Source: Platerodrilus igneus
Lineage: Eukaryota; Arthropoda; Insecta; Coleoptera; Lycidae
DNA length: 64,000 bases
Assembly: GCA_036346225.1 (NCBI GenBank)
Contig: JARFIW010001490.1
Span: forward strand, 620,001 to 684,000
Direction: 5' to 3'
The notes under the pieces were generated by a model that searched no databases, was not told the DNA's origin, and saw only the letters and a list, made by a program, of their open reading frames with translations. Of this stretch, positions 1 to 9,972 are shown piece after piece (the stretch's first letter is position 1; every line of letters begins with the position of its first letter). A program made the translations under genes and the position numbers.

Positions 1-900
1 CGCGTGGTTAGTGAGGGCTGTATCTCTTTTATGCATTCGAACGGAGTATTTATGTTCATAGATTCGTTTTCAAGATATTGTTTTGTATTACCGATGTATG
101 AGCTATTGCATCCTGTACAGTCTATTTTATATACACAATGGGTTTTATTTTTATAGGAGTTGGTGGTTTGAATTTTGTAAATAGGGCGTTGTTACTATTA
201 TTGGGTTTATGAACTAATTTTATATTATAGTGTTTTAAACAATTTTGAATTTTGTGTGATAGCTGTTTATAGTATTTTATGCTTACATAATTTGTTTTTG
301 TTCTATTTTGTTGTTATTTTTTATTCTGGGTTTATTATATATGAAATGTATGCGTTCTTTTATGATGGGATTAAAAAAATTTTGTGGGTATCCATTTTGT
401 TTTAATGTATTTTTTACTAATTGGAGTTTATTTGATCTATTGATGGGGTGGGTAAATTTCATAGCTCTGTTTATTAAGTTTTTAATCATGTTTATTTTAT
501 AACTAACGGGCGTATTAGAGTTGTAATTTATATATCTTCCGGTCCAAACTTTTTATTATACCAGCTGGTGTGAATGCTTCCGTTGCTATTTCTTTTATTT
601 CAATATCTAAGTAGTGAATGGTATTATTAATTTCTTGTTCTGTTGTAAATTGTAATCTTGGATGGAAGTTATTAAATTTATTTAAGGTTTCAGTAACTTT
701 TGTTTGTGGTATACATAATAATATATCGTCAATATATCTTTTATAAAATGTTGGTTTGTATGACAATGATGGTATAACATTATTCTCGAGTTCTTCCATT
801 ACAAGGTTAGCTATTGGAGAAGATAAGGGTGATCCCATAGCAGTTCCATGAATTTGAGAGTATATTTTGTTATCAAAAGTGAAACATGTAGATTGTAGGC
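1..900 (-). pseudogene. Penelope-like element, 5'-truncated inverted copy (RT C-terminal half + GIY-YIG)
   Basis: The minus strand of this segment repeats 2408-3312 of the adjacent full copy almost base for base. It starts inside the reverse transcriptase, just before the GTAMGSPLSSP motif, and runs off the left edge within the GIY-YIG endonuclease region. The reading frame is broken: relative to the full copy, an A is missing from an A-run near 588, so the frame shifts after the LDIEIK motif, and other small indels follow. The truncation point at 900 abuts the terminal repeat of the full copy at 901, giving a head-to-head inverted pair. What is seen is the inverted duplication. That it arose when a second copy was joined during target-primed reverse transcription is inference from known Penelope behaviour. 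Confidence 0.85.
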
Positions 901-1038
901 AATTAACTATATATAATATTTTTTAGATTTTTAATATGTGATCAAGGTTAATAAGACCGAAACGCGTAATATATGTTGATATAATTTTATATTTTAATAA
1001 ATGACCTATATCTCAAGAATATTTTTATTGATTTGATA
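901..1038 (+). repeat. PLE1 pseudo-LTR, left copy
   Basis: All 138 bases are identical to 4267-4404, as far as can be checked by eye. The ORF opens only about 60 bp downstream. The repeat contains a hammerhead-like motif at 938-968. Confidence 0.85.
938..968 (+). ncRNA. Hammerhead-like ribozyme motif in PLE1 left pseudo-LTR
   Basis: In order: GTGATCA (core strand, 938-944), an extra A, GGTT (946-949), loop, GACC (955-958), GAAA (959-962) and the palindrome ACGCGT (962-967). GGTT/GACC can form helix II. GAAA followed by a very short palindromic helix III ending in GTA matches a type I hammerhead layout. The usual core strand is CTGATGA; here C3 and G8 appear exchanged (G...C), which would preserve that core pair, and one extra base precedes helix II. 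Hammerhead motifs in Penelope terminal repeats are established knowledge; activity of this variant is unknown. Confidence 0.5.
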
Positions 1039-1096
1039 AATAAAAGGTCAAGAAACATACCAACCATATTATAACGTGGGATTAATAATAAGAAGA

Positions 1097-1972
1097 ATGG
1101 ATGCATACAAGCACCAGAAAATTAAAACATTTGACAAAATTCAAATTAAATTAGCCAAAGAAAGAAATAAAAGGATATTTCTATTAAGATGTCGCAATCT
1201 AGGTATTATTCCAAAATTTCTAAGAATAAAACCAAAAACTTTTGCATTCTCCACAAAATTAAGAGGTCAGTATTGTAAGTTTTTAAATTTATTCTATATA
1301 CAATGTCTAAACCTATGTATTAAACAAAATTATACTAACCTACATCATTTAGAACTTAACTATAATAACACAATACAAGAGATTACAAACATACTAAAAC
1401 CAAACGAGCTAATCAAATTTAATCAACACCACCAACACAAATATAATAAAATTTTTCAGCAGATTAAAACCCGTCAATGTAAAAAAATTAATACCCTACA
1501 AAAGTATAAAGATAAACACAGCAATTTCGTAATAAATGAAAACTGGATAACCAATTTAACGAATATACAAATTCCAGATAATGTAAAATATATTTTAAGT
1601 CTTGGAAATAAATTTTCCACACATTTAAATAAAATTAATTACGACCACATCATTGCAAGTATCGAAAATGTAATAAAAAGTAAACCTACACTAATAAAAA
1701 ATGAAATCAGGCATAAAATCAATAATATATTAACTAACCATAAAAACGCAATAAACATGAAAAAATCCAAAAACGAATTAAAATACCAAATAAATTGCAC
1801 AAAAAAATTTATTCAAGACAACAAAAATATTATAATTACAAACGCGGATAAATGTAAAAAAACTGTAGTTATGTACAAAAATGAATATATAAAAAAAATA
1901 TACGAACTCCTAAATGATACGAAAACACATACAAAATCGAGAAATTTAATCCAACTAAGAAAATACAAATGA
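1097..1972 (+). pseudogene. PLE1 ORF, N-terminal part (frameshifted from the RT part)
   Basis: This is the N-terminal region of a Penelope-type RT-endonuclease protein, about 291 residues from the ATG at 1097. An in-frame GTG at 1076 is less likely as a eukaryotic start. The Penelope N-terminal signature FLLRCRNLGIIPKFL lies at about residues 28-42, and an ADK...TVVMYK block, found ahead of the RT in this family, lies near residue 250. The frame then runs into an unrelated tail and stops at 1970-1972. The correct continuation (residues like TYK...NPTKKIQ) is in the next frame, which opens at 1918, so a one-base loss or two-base gain lies at about 1905-1920. The overlap ATGA at 1969 looks like a translational coupling site but is better explained as a mutation. 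Confidence 0.85.
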
Positions 1973-3489
1973 CGTTAAATACTATGATGAACAAACTTTT
2001 TAAAGAAAACCAAATAAAACAAGCAGAAAAAAACTTGCTAATAAATCACAACGGTAAAATTCCATATATTTACGGTCTGCCAAAACTCCATAAAAAAAAT
2101 ATACCTTTAAGACCGATTATAAATAACATTAATTCACCAACATACAATTTATCAAAGTTTCTGGCAAATATAATACAAAATATAATTGGTAAAACTGAAT
2201 TTCATATTAAAGACTCATGGGATTTTCACAAATTCATTTGCAAACAAAATATACCAGATGGACACATTTTAATTTCTTTTGATGTCGTATCACTTTTTAC
2301 AAACACACCTATAGATCTCGCCCTAAATATCATAAAGAACAAATGGAATGTTATCAAACAATATACTACTATCAAACAAAAAGAATTCATCGAAGCCGTA
2401 AAATTATGCCTACAATCTACATGTTTCACTTTTGATAACAAAATATACTCTCAAATTCATGGAACTGCTATGGGATCACCCTTATCTTCTCCAATAGCTA
2501 ACCTTGTAATGGAAGAACTCGAGAATAATGTTATACCATCATTGTCATACAAACCAACATTTTATAAAAGATATATTGACGATATATTATTATGTATACC
2601 ACAAACAAAAGTTACTGAAACCTTAAATAAATTTAATAACTTCCATCCAAGATTACAATTTACAACAGAACAAGAAATTAATAATACCATTCACTACTTA
2701 GATATTGAAATAAAAAGAAATAGCAACGGAAGCATTTACACCAGCTGGTATAATAAAAAAGTTTGGACCGGAAGATATATAAATTACAACTCTAATACGC
2801 CCGTTAGTTATAAAATAAACATGATTAAAAACTTAATAAACAGAGCTATGAAATTTACCCACCCCATCAATAGATCAAATAAACTCCAATTAGTAAAAAA
2901 TACATTAAAACAAAATGGATACCCACAAAATTTTTTTAATCCCATCATAAAAGAACGCATACATTTCATATATAATAAACCCAGAATAAAAAATAACAAC
3001 AAAATAGAACAAAAAACAAATTATGTAAGCATAAAATACTATAAACAGCTATCACACAAAATTCAAAATTGTTTAAAACACTATAATATAAAATTAGTTC
3101 ATAAACCCAATAATAGTAACAACGCCCTATTTACAAAATTCAAACCACCAACTCCTATAAAAAATAAAACCCATTGTGTATATAAAATAGACTGTACAGG
3201 ATGCAATAGCTCATACATCGGTAATACAAAACAATATCTTGAAAAACGAATCTATGAACATAAATACTCCGTTCGAATGCATAAAAGAGATACAGCCCTC
3301 ACTAACCACGCGTTAAATGAAATGCATAAATTCGACTTTGAAAATACTAATATAATAGACACAGAAAAAAATGATACCAAACGAAACACACTGGAAATAA
3401 TTCACATCCAACGACAAAACAATAGCATAAACTGTAAAACCGATCATGAACATTTCACACACATATACCACAATCTTATACACAAATAA
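1969..3489 (+). CDS. PLE1 reverse transcriptase + GIY-YIG endonuclease part
   Basis: This 506-residue open frame encodes the catalytic part of a Penelope-like protein, which copies element RNA onto a nicked target. Seen in order: YGLPKLHK...PLRPI block (35-50), RT motif A with catalytic D105 (FDVVSLF), motif B GTAMGSPLSSP (165-175), motif C YIDD (202-205), LD (244-245), then a linker. The C-terminal GIY-YIG nuclease has VYK (404-406), CxxC at 409/412, YIG (416-418), R427, H431 and a catalytic-type E476. All expected catalytic residues appear present. The frame is open upstream to 1918, so the first residue is not a genuine start; this part belongs with 1097-1972. The stop at 3489 is followed by an AT-rich 3' UTR. 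Confidence 0.93.
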   Translation: MTLNTMMNKLFKENQIKQAEKNLLINHNGKIPYIYGLPKLHKKNIPLRPIINNINSPTYNLSKFLANIIQNIIGKTEFHIKDSWDFHKFICKQNIPDGHILISFDVVSLFTNTPIDLALNIIKNKWNVIKQYTTIKQKEFIEAVKLCLQSTCFTFDNKIYSQIHGTAMGSPLSSPIANLVMEELENNVIPSLSYKPTFYKRYIDDILLCIPQTKVTETLNKFNNFHPRLQFTTEQEINNTIHYLDIEIKRNSNGSIYTSWYNKKVWTGRYINYNSNTPVSYKINMIKNLINRAMKFTHPINRSNKLQLVKNTLKQNGYPQNFFNPIIKERIHFIYNKPRIKNNNKIEQKTNYVSIKYYKQLSHKIQNCLKHYNIKLVHKPNNSNNALFTKFKPPTPIKNKTHCVYKIDCTGCNSSYIGNTKQYLEKRIYEHKYSVRMHKRDTALTNHALNEMHKFDFENTNIIDTEKNDTKRNTLEIIHIQRQNNSINCKTDHEHFTHIYHNLIHK

Positions 3490-4266
3490 TATTAAATCAT
3501 TCATTATATATCTAGTCAATTTTTTATGCGTACATCCTATCATTACAGGTTTATATATTTTTATCTTTATTTTGAAATTATCAATAGTGTAATTTTATTA
3601 TTTATTTTATTTATATTTATATTAGTATATTAATTTTATTTATATTATTTATATTCATTTATTTTATTTATATTTGTATTAGTTATATTTGTTTAGTTAT
3701 ATTGATATTTATTGTTATTTTTATTGTTAGATTATTTTATTTTATTGCATTTTATATTTTACACTTGTGTTATATTTCAAGTACTCTATTTTTGTTTTGT
3801 TTTTATTCTTTTGTTATATTAATTTTAATTTTTAGTAGTTAATTGTTCACACATTAATATAACAATAACATAGAACAATAGAAACATACACGATTATCTG
3901 ACATAATAATTTTAAAATATAATACATTAAATAAATTATAATATTTCACATAATTTTTAAAAATAATTTTAAAGAATGACTAACATTAATAATAAAGCCG
4001 TTTAATTTTTATATTATGATTCTAACTAACACAATTTAAGTAAAACACCCTATACATATAAAATTAAAAATTTTTATTAAACTTTTACAAATGTACTAAA
4101 TAATAATCAATTATATAGGAATTAACACATCTTTATGTAAAAATAATCTTATCTATACTGATACTGCTTGGACATATTAACACTAGTATAAATTTCACCA
4201 TTCATTATAGTCTAGTACAATCCATAGCAATATGTAAATTACACGTAAGATTTTGTAAGTTTTATT
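3490..4266 (+). other. PLE1 3' untranslated region
   Basis: About 780 bp of very AT-rich DNA between the stop codon and the right pseudo-LTR. It contains short TTTATTTATATT-type iterations near 3590-3720 and no credible reading frame. Confidence 0.7.
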
Positions 4267-4399
4267 AATTAACTATATATAATATTTTTTAGATTTTTAA
4301 TATGTGATCAAGGTTAATAAGACCGAAACGCGTAATATATGTTGATATAATTTTATATTTTAATAAATGACCTATATCTCAAGAATATTTTTATTGATT

Positions 4400-4404
<5 letters not shown>
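4267..4404 (+). repeat. PLE1 pseudo-LTR, right copy
   Basis: Identical to 901-1038. It includes the second hammerhead-like motif and runs directly into (TA)n. Confidence 0.85.
4304..4334 (+). ncRNA. Hammerhead-like motif in PLE1 right pseudo-LTR
   Basis: Same bases as 938-968: GTGATCA, extra A, GGTT...GACC helix, GAAA, palindromic ACGCGT then A. Two copies flanking the unit would let a self-cleaving RNA define unit-length transcripts, if active. Confidence 0.5.

Positions 4405-4440
<36 letters not shown>
4405..4440. repeat. (TA)n microsatellite between PLE1 and PLE2
   Basis: An almost perfect TA dinucleotide run. A similar run at 6625-6665 lies on the other side of PLE2, so PLE2 may have inserted into a TA tract. 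Confidence 0.9.
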
Positions 4441-4447
<7 letters not shown>

Positions 4448-4839
4448 TTCTGATAAGGGAAATAAAGACCAAATTAATAATAATCTGTTTTACATTCTCT
4501 TTATTCGTCTAGTCAAGCTTTCGAAATTTATCTTCAATTTCATCATCAGTACACTAAAAGTAATAACTAAGTTACTAAATAATAACTATAATATATGTTT
4601 TGACACTTACACAAACATGAGAATTTTTAAATAAATATAACGATTAGCATATTCAACATGAACACTACGAATGTAAAATAAAACTGTAAATCTGACAAGT
4701 TGTTTCTTAATACAATGAATTAGTACAATTATTATAACATCACTACAATTTGAACATTTAAGCTGTCTAAAAATTGATACCTACTTACTAAAGATAACAA
4801 TATGTGTAACTTGTTTCTATATCCATATGTAAAATATTT
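4441..4839 (-). repeat. PLE2 terminal repeat (3' end), left arm
   Basis: Reverse complement of 6185-6585, about 400 bp. On the minus strand it lies downstream of the PLE2 stop codon and carries a hammerhead-like motif at 4516-4549. Confidence 0.85.
4516..4549 (-). ncRNA. Hammerhead-like motif, PLE2 left arm
   Basis: On the minus strand: intact core CTGATGA, one extra T, GAAATT/AATTTC helix II with a 7-nt loop, GAAA, and palindromic AGCT then T. The core strand is the canonical one. The extra base before helix II is at the same place as in PLE1. Confidence 0.5.
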
Positions 4840-4910
4840 AATTTTATTCATCTACAGGTCCGTCAAATTTATGTACATGGGGTTTAGTCAAAGGTAAGTA
4901 TATATTACAC

Positions 4911-6181
4911 TCAGATTTTCTGTATCTGATTTTTATTCATACGATGTGGTTCACAATTAATAAAGTACATTTCTAAGAATTTTCTCTTGGTCAAGTTGGT
5001 CTCTTTTGTTAAAATTTTCACGTTTTCAAAATTAATTTTATGTTCAAATTCACGTGCATGGCTTGCCAAAGCACATCTTTCTGGTTTTAGTTTTATATCA
5101 CTTTTATGTAACGAGACCCTCGCTTTTAAGGTTTGTGATGTATGACCTACATAAGTTTTAATACAATTGTTACAAGTAATCTTATATACTGTATGTGACT
5201 GTGCATTTATTGGTATGGGTGACTTTAATCTGCTAAATAATCCTCCTATAGTTTTAATGTATTTCTTGCTAATGATGATCTCTTCATATTTAAAAACATT
5301 GATGAGTTGATCTGTTAGTGATCCAATTTGTGGAAATGAAATATATTTTACTGTAGGCACATTGTTTGTTTGGTTGTTGTCAGTCTCTTCTCTATTAGTA
5401 GGTTCATTTGTATGGTTGTTTCTCAAATTTATTATATTAGATTGATAAATGATTTTATTAATTAAAGATTTTGGGTATCCGTTATCTAGTAATAATAACG
5501 ATAGCTTATTTAAACTTTTATTTATAAATGTTGGATGGCAGATTTTTTTAATTCTATATGTCATTTGTTTAACAAAATTAAGTTTTATGAATAATGGATG
5601 ATTAGATTTGAAATGTATGTATTTACCAGAAGATGTAGGTTTTTGATACCAATCTAACATTATACAATTATCTTTTCGAATAACTTTAGTGTCTAGAAAA
5701 GGAACCGAATTTTCATTATCTTCATGTTCAACTGTGAATTTTAATTGTTTGTCAAAATTGTTAAAAACATCTAAAAGTTCATTAGTGCAATTTACTGGAA
5801 GTGCTAGCAACAAATCGTCCACATACTTTTTTATAAAGCCTAACTGAAAAGTTAATTTCGGTATGCATGTGTCTAACAACGCATCCATGACATACTGGGA
5901 TAGTATTGGACTAATTTTGGATCCCATAGCACATCTTACTTTTTGTAAGTAGTAATTGCCTTTGTATGTGAAACTATTATTGTCTAAAACAAATGTAACT
6001 AAATCTATAAATAGTTTAAGATCTATACCGTGTGCCTTCTCTACAATTTGAGACCATTTTTGTTTAATTACTTTAATAACAATTTCTTTAGTTATATTAG
6101 GAAATAAATTCACTACGTCTAATGAAACAATTATATAGTTGTCTGGAATTATTTTGTTATTTGCAAACTCTGAAAAAGCAA
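4911..6181 (-). CDS. PLE2 reverse transcriptase + GIY-YIG endonuclease, 5'-truncated
   Basis: The frame is open from the truncation near 6181 to the stop at 4911-4913. Residue numbers count from the GTG at 6113; the true N-terminus is missing. RT motif A (VSLDVVNLF) spans the GTG, so that codon is not a start. Motif B CAMGSKISPI is at 61-70, motif C YVDD at 97-100 and PFLD at 137-140. The GIY-YIG nuclease has VYK (308-310), CxxC at 313/316, YVG (320-322), R331 and E380. Catalytic positions look intact over about 420 codons without a stop, which suggests a fairly young copy, but it lacks the N-terminal region and the first RT blocks and cannot make a complete enzyme. Confidence 0.92.
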
Positions 6182-6184
6182 AAA

Positions 6185-6585
6185 ATATTTTACATATGGA
6201 TATAGAAACAAGTTATACATATTGTTATCTTTAGTAAGTAGGTATCAATTTTTAGACAGCTTAAATGTTCAAATTGTAGTGATGTTATAATAATTGTACT
6301 AATTCATTGTATTAAGAAACAACTTGTCAGATTTACAGTTTTATTTTACATTCGTAGTGTTTATGTTGAATATGCTAATCGTTATATTTATTTAAAAATT
6401 CTCATGTTTGTGTAAGTGTCAAAACATATATTATAGTTATTATTTAGTAACTTAGTTATTACTTTTAGTGTCCTGATGATGAAATTGAAGATAAATTTCG
6501 AAAGCTTGACTAGACGAATAAAGAGAATGTAAAACAGATTATTATTAATTTGGTTTTTATTTCCCTTATCAGAAATTATAATATT
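6185..6585 (+). repeat. PLE2 inverted tail copy, right arm
   Basis: The + strand here equals the minus strand of 4441-4839. It begins exactly where the truncated PLE2 coding segment ends. It contains a hammerhead-like motif at 6473-6506. Confidence 0.85.
6473..6506 (+). ncRNA. Hammerhead-like motif, PLE2 right arm
   Basis: CTGATGA (6473-6479), extra T (6480), GAAATT (6481-6486) pairing with AATTTC (6494-6499), GAAA (6500-6503) and AGCT palindrome (6503-6506) followed by T. Canonical type I cores join CTGATGA directly to helix II, so the extra T may weaken or abolish cleavage. Confidence 0.5.
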
Positions 6586-6622
6586 ATTGAATAATTATAG
6601 ACCATTAGAAGATTCATTATTT

Positions 6623-6624
<2 letters not shown>

Positions 6625-6665
<41 letters not shown>
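6625..6665. repeat. (TA)n microsatellite
   Basis: A TA dinucleotide run of about 40 bp lying between PLE2 and the outer end of the large inverted-repeat structure. Confidence 0.9.
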
Positions 6666-6673
<8 letters not shown>

Positions 6674-8150
6674 TTGTACAATTTTACACGTATTGAAACT
6701 TTTTATAAATCTACTTTTAATAATGAATAAGCGTAGTCTCTTATTATTTGAAAGAATTGTGCAAGTGCTAAATTATTATAGGCGTTTAGGAGAATTAAAG
6801 TGTTTTTGTTAATATTCTACAACTTGTGTTTGATGCCAAAATAGAATCCTGTTTTGGCTTACATATAATTAATTAAATATATTGACTTTTCATGAACTGC
6901 AGAACTTACATTTTTAATTGATTTAATTTCTTGAATCAAAGGTCAAAATGCTTATGTTCTGAACTAATCTGTATTTCTATTGTGTTGTCAAAAAAAACTA
7001 GATTTTATAAAGTGACAAACAAATATGAACGGGTCACGTGCTTAGTTACAAGCACATTTATCGTAGCTTTTTAAATTCAAATAAAGTTATCTTATAGAAA
7101 TTTCATTGCGTTCTTACAAAGATTTATGCAATATCTAACTATTAAATTCTGTATCAAAAAAATTACGTGTGCCAATTTAAATCACTATATAAAATTTGCA
7201 AACAGTTATTATTACATTTCCAGTAATGATTCCGTGAAACAAAAATTGAATTAGAATTAAAGAAGACTCGCACCAACTGATCCTCTAGACATCAGCTTTC
7301 GTCAACCATCGTGTGCAGTTACAACAGGTGCGCGCGGTTCACACGTGCACGGCTTTACAGATCGACTTCTATACAAAAAAAACATTTACGGAAAATTCCA
7401 CCATACTCTATAGCAACATTTGATAATTTGAACTTTCATTACTGCATAACAAAAAAACTTGTGCTTCAGTGTTCCATGACGATTAGATACATAAAATTTT
7501 GCGCATCAATACTCCATACATTACGTGCCTACATAAAAATTTTGCGTTTTATTACTCCATAACAAATAGATTAAAATTTGCGTTTCATAATTAAAAATAC
7601 TTGACATATCACGCATCTACTTAAAACTTGCGTTTTACTACTCCATAACAATTAGACTAAAACTTGTGTTTCGATACTCCATAGCAATTCGGTTCAAACT
7701 TGCGCTGAAAAGAATCGAGAAAATGATTTAAATGCAAAATTGAAATTTATTCACCTACCGTAGATGATGTTTAATCTACAGCAACAAAAGGTCGATTAAA
7801 CTATAAATTAGTGTAATGGTATTCGTTGACACCATGCCACCTGCCTGTGGGACTGCATGTTTTTAAAACCTGCTGGCCCACGTCTCAACAAGCTTGTTTA
7901 TCGGATCACATTCGTACGTTAAATTACGAACTTTAACCACAAGGCAATTTATTACTCAAGCACGCTCAGAATTGGATTGTTGCATCAACACATACACAGA
8001 TAAAAGGAAACCTAATTTGTACTTCGAGTTCATATACATAGATGGAGTTCTAAATAACAAATAAATATTAATTTGTTAAAATAGGGATTTGATATTTTCA
8101 GTATAATAGAGGATTTTTGTTAAATAAATATTTATAACAAGAGCGTACAT
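6666..8150 (+). repeat. Left arm of giant inverted repeat
   Basis: Matches the reverse complement of 16101-17492 with many substitutions and small indels. Clear anchors are the ends near 6670, GGTGCGCGCGG near 7328, the ATCATCTACGGTAGGTGAATA region (inverted, near 7755-7775), and TTTATTTAACA (inverted) near 8120. The ORF-like stretch at 7311-7562 lies in subrepeats and is not a gene. Confidence 0.75.
7435..7710. repeat. Degenerate subrepeats in left arm
   Basis: Roughly five loose iterations of a 45-60 bp unit of the type ACTCCATAACAATTAGA...AAACTTGCGTTT. A counterpart is present inverted in the right arm near 16550-16760. Subrepeats within long arms are characteristic of foldback elements. 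Confidence 0.55.
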
Positions 8151-9660
8151 TAATGGAGCAGGTTATTGTAGTCGCTACAATGTGTCCTAAAAATTATACT
8201 TCTTTTTGTAAGAATTCGCTTTTGTCTAGTTGAACTTTAAAATGTGTCTTTCTGAATCTTTCAAAAATTTTTCTTAATCTTTTAATGTGTTCTACCAGTG
8301 ATGTTGAATATACTAATATATCGTCTAGGTACACAAGATACTTTTCGTTGTGTATTCTTTTTAAAATATTATCCATGACTCGTTGAAAGGTGGTGCGTGC
8401 GTTCTTTAATCCAAATGGCATCCGTCTGTATTCGTATTGTCCTCTAAGTGTGCTAAATGCGGTTTTAGCTGTGTCTTTCTCGTCCATCTCTACTTGGTGA
8501 TATCCGGAGGCGAGGTCTGATTTTGAAAAATATTGACACTTTCTTAATTTGCCTAAGATCGCGGTGATATTGGGTAGTGAGTATTTGTCGTCTACAGTTT
8601 CTTCGTTTAGCTTTCTGTAGTCTATAACCATTCGATATTTTCGCTTGCCTGAGACGTCTAATTTCTTTGGTACTATTAATACAGGGCTGCTCCATGGTGA
8701 ATTTGAGTGTTGGATTATATCCTGTTCTAATGAATCTGTTACTTGTCTATCTGCTTCTTTTTGGCTTGCCTGAGATAGTCTGTATGCTTTGGTAAAAATT
8801 GGCTTATTATCTGTTAATTCTATATTGTGTTTGACTGTGTAAGCGAAGGTTAAAGGTATTCCTTCGCAATGGAATATATCGCGGTATTTAAAACAAAAGT
8901 CTTTAATTGCTCTCTTCTTTTCTTTGCTAATGTCGATATTGAAACGAATGTTAATTAGATTTTCTCTTAACATCCTGCCAATTTCTATTGGGTTGTAATT
9001 GTTTCCTAAATTTTCGTCTGTATCCATTTCGTTAAAATACACTTCTTTTACGTTAATCGGGTTTGTCAACGATAGCTCTACGGGGTAATCATTCGAATTT
9101 AAAATTGTTGTAGTGACGTAATTGTCTTTTATTTGTATTAATGCTGTGGATGTTTCTACTCCGGGTTGAATGACATGTGGTATATATTGCCTACGTCGTT
9201 TTTCGAATTTACTAAAATTTTTATTTGCTTCTCTGTCCGGGGTTCTATGGTGTATTTTGGATCGGTTTGGGTATTTTGGAATTTAATGGGGATTTGTCCG
9301 TGCTTTGTTCTTAATAAGCGATTTTTTATATCGATGCTTGCTCCAATTTTTCTTAGAAGGTTAATTCCTATTAGTCCGCCGTATTTATCGTTAAATTCAA
9401 AATTGCAAAATTTGTTTCTTTCTTAGGTGAAAGTTTTTGGGAAGGGTAGGTTCGCTATGAAATGATGTAGTGTCATTTGATAGGCTGTTTTAATTTTAAA
9501 GGGTTCTCTCTCTACAAAATCTAAATAACGTTTTTTTACGGTTCGGGGCTAATCAATGTTTTTGAAGATCCGGTATCGATTAGTGATTTATGTTCTGCAT
9601 GGGGTATCTCTATGTATGGCAATATTTGTTGATTATTATTATTTAAATTAATTATGTTTG
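8150..9660 (-). pseudogene. Ty3/gypsy pol fragment: protease and reverse transcriptase
   Basis: A retroviral-type aspartic protease (SLIDTGSSKTLIS) is read on the minus strand near 9560-9600, followed by YGGLIGINLL near 9370. The reverse transcriptase follows in the 291-codon open stretch 8194-9069: VIDYRKLN (148-155), FSKSDLASGYHQVEM with D185, MPFGLKNA (217-224) and YLDD (247-250). The frame is interrupted by a stop near 9425, a one-base shift near 9182 and a stop at 8192-8194; FLGHIV still follows that stop. The fragment ends at about 8150, exactly where the inverted-repeat arm ends, so RNase H and integrase are missing. The motif spelling is closest to the 17.6/297/gypsy group of insects. 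Confidence 0.9.
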
Positions 9661-9972
9661 GTGGTTTATAAATCGGTCTATCTGAAAATTGGAGCACGCA
9701 TTCTCCTCGTCGTAATTTTCACGTGGGTCGTAGTTTTCTAAATGATTCGGTTCATTGTCTCTACTGGAGTTTGTATAATTATTTCTATCATTGTTAAATT
9801 CTTGCACTTTCTTGGTGGAATAGTTCCTCGGAAGTGAAGTTTCGTTTTTGATTATGATTGGGTTTGATCTGTGATATTCTTGTATTCTGTCTTGTGTTAC
9901 CAGATGAAGTGTATATAGGAGTTGGTTTATAACTGCTACGGTTGCTACTGTTATTTACTGTCGGTGTATTGT
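9660..9972 (-). pseudogene. Ty3/gypsy gag C-terminal fragment
   Basis: Directly upstream (minus strand) of the protease, this segment reads as an N/S/R-rich stretch (for example NTPTVNNSSNRSSYKP) without zinc knuckles, as in gag of 17.6/297-type elements. It is frame-broken. Gag-like sequence stops near 9972 and resumes near 11890. Confidence 0.5.

Larger units (their letters stand above)
901..4404 (+). mobile_element. Penelope-like element PLE1, nearly complete copy
   Basis: The unit is bounded by two identical 138-bp direct repeats (901-1038 and 4267-4404), the pseudo-LTRs typical of this class. It contains one long coding region split by a frameshift (1097-3489) and an AT-rich 3' untranslated part (3490-4266). 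The order is terminal repeat, N-terminal region, RT, linker, GIY-YIG endonuclease, 3' UTR, terminal repeat. Identical terminal repeats and a single coding lesion suggest a recent insertion. It ends at a (TA)n tract. Confidence 0.85.
4441..6585 (-). mobile_element. Penelope-like element PLE2, 5'-truncated with inverted tail
   Basis: A minus-strand coding segment (4911-6181) is followed by its 3' terminal region (4441-4839). The same terminal region recurs inverted at about 6185-6585, abutting the truncated 5' end of the coding segment near 6183. This inverted-tail design parallels PLE1 but with different sequence, so PLE2 is a different family. The arms are nearly identical, with scattered substitutions (for example TCCTGATG against TACTGATG). 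Confidence 0.85.

Noticed and set aside
1966..1975. ATGA overlap between the two PLE1 frames as stop-restart coupling
   Set aside because: The downstream frame is already open and family-like from 1918, upstream of the ATG, so a frameshift mutation explains the break better.
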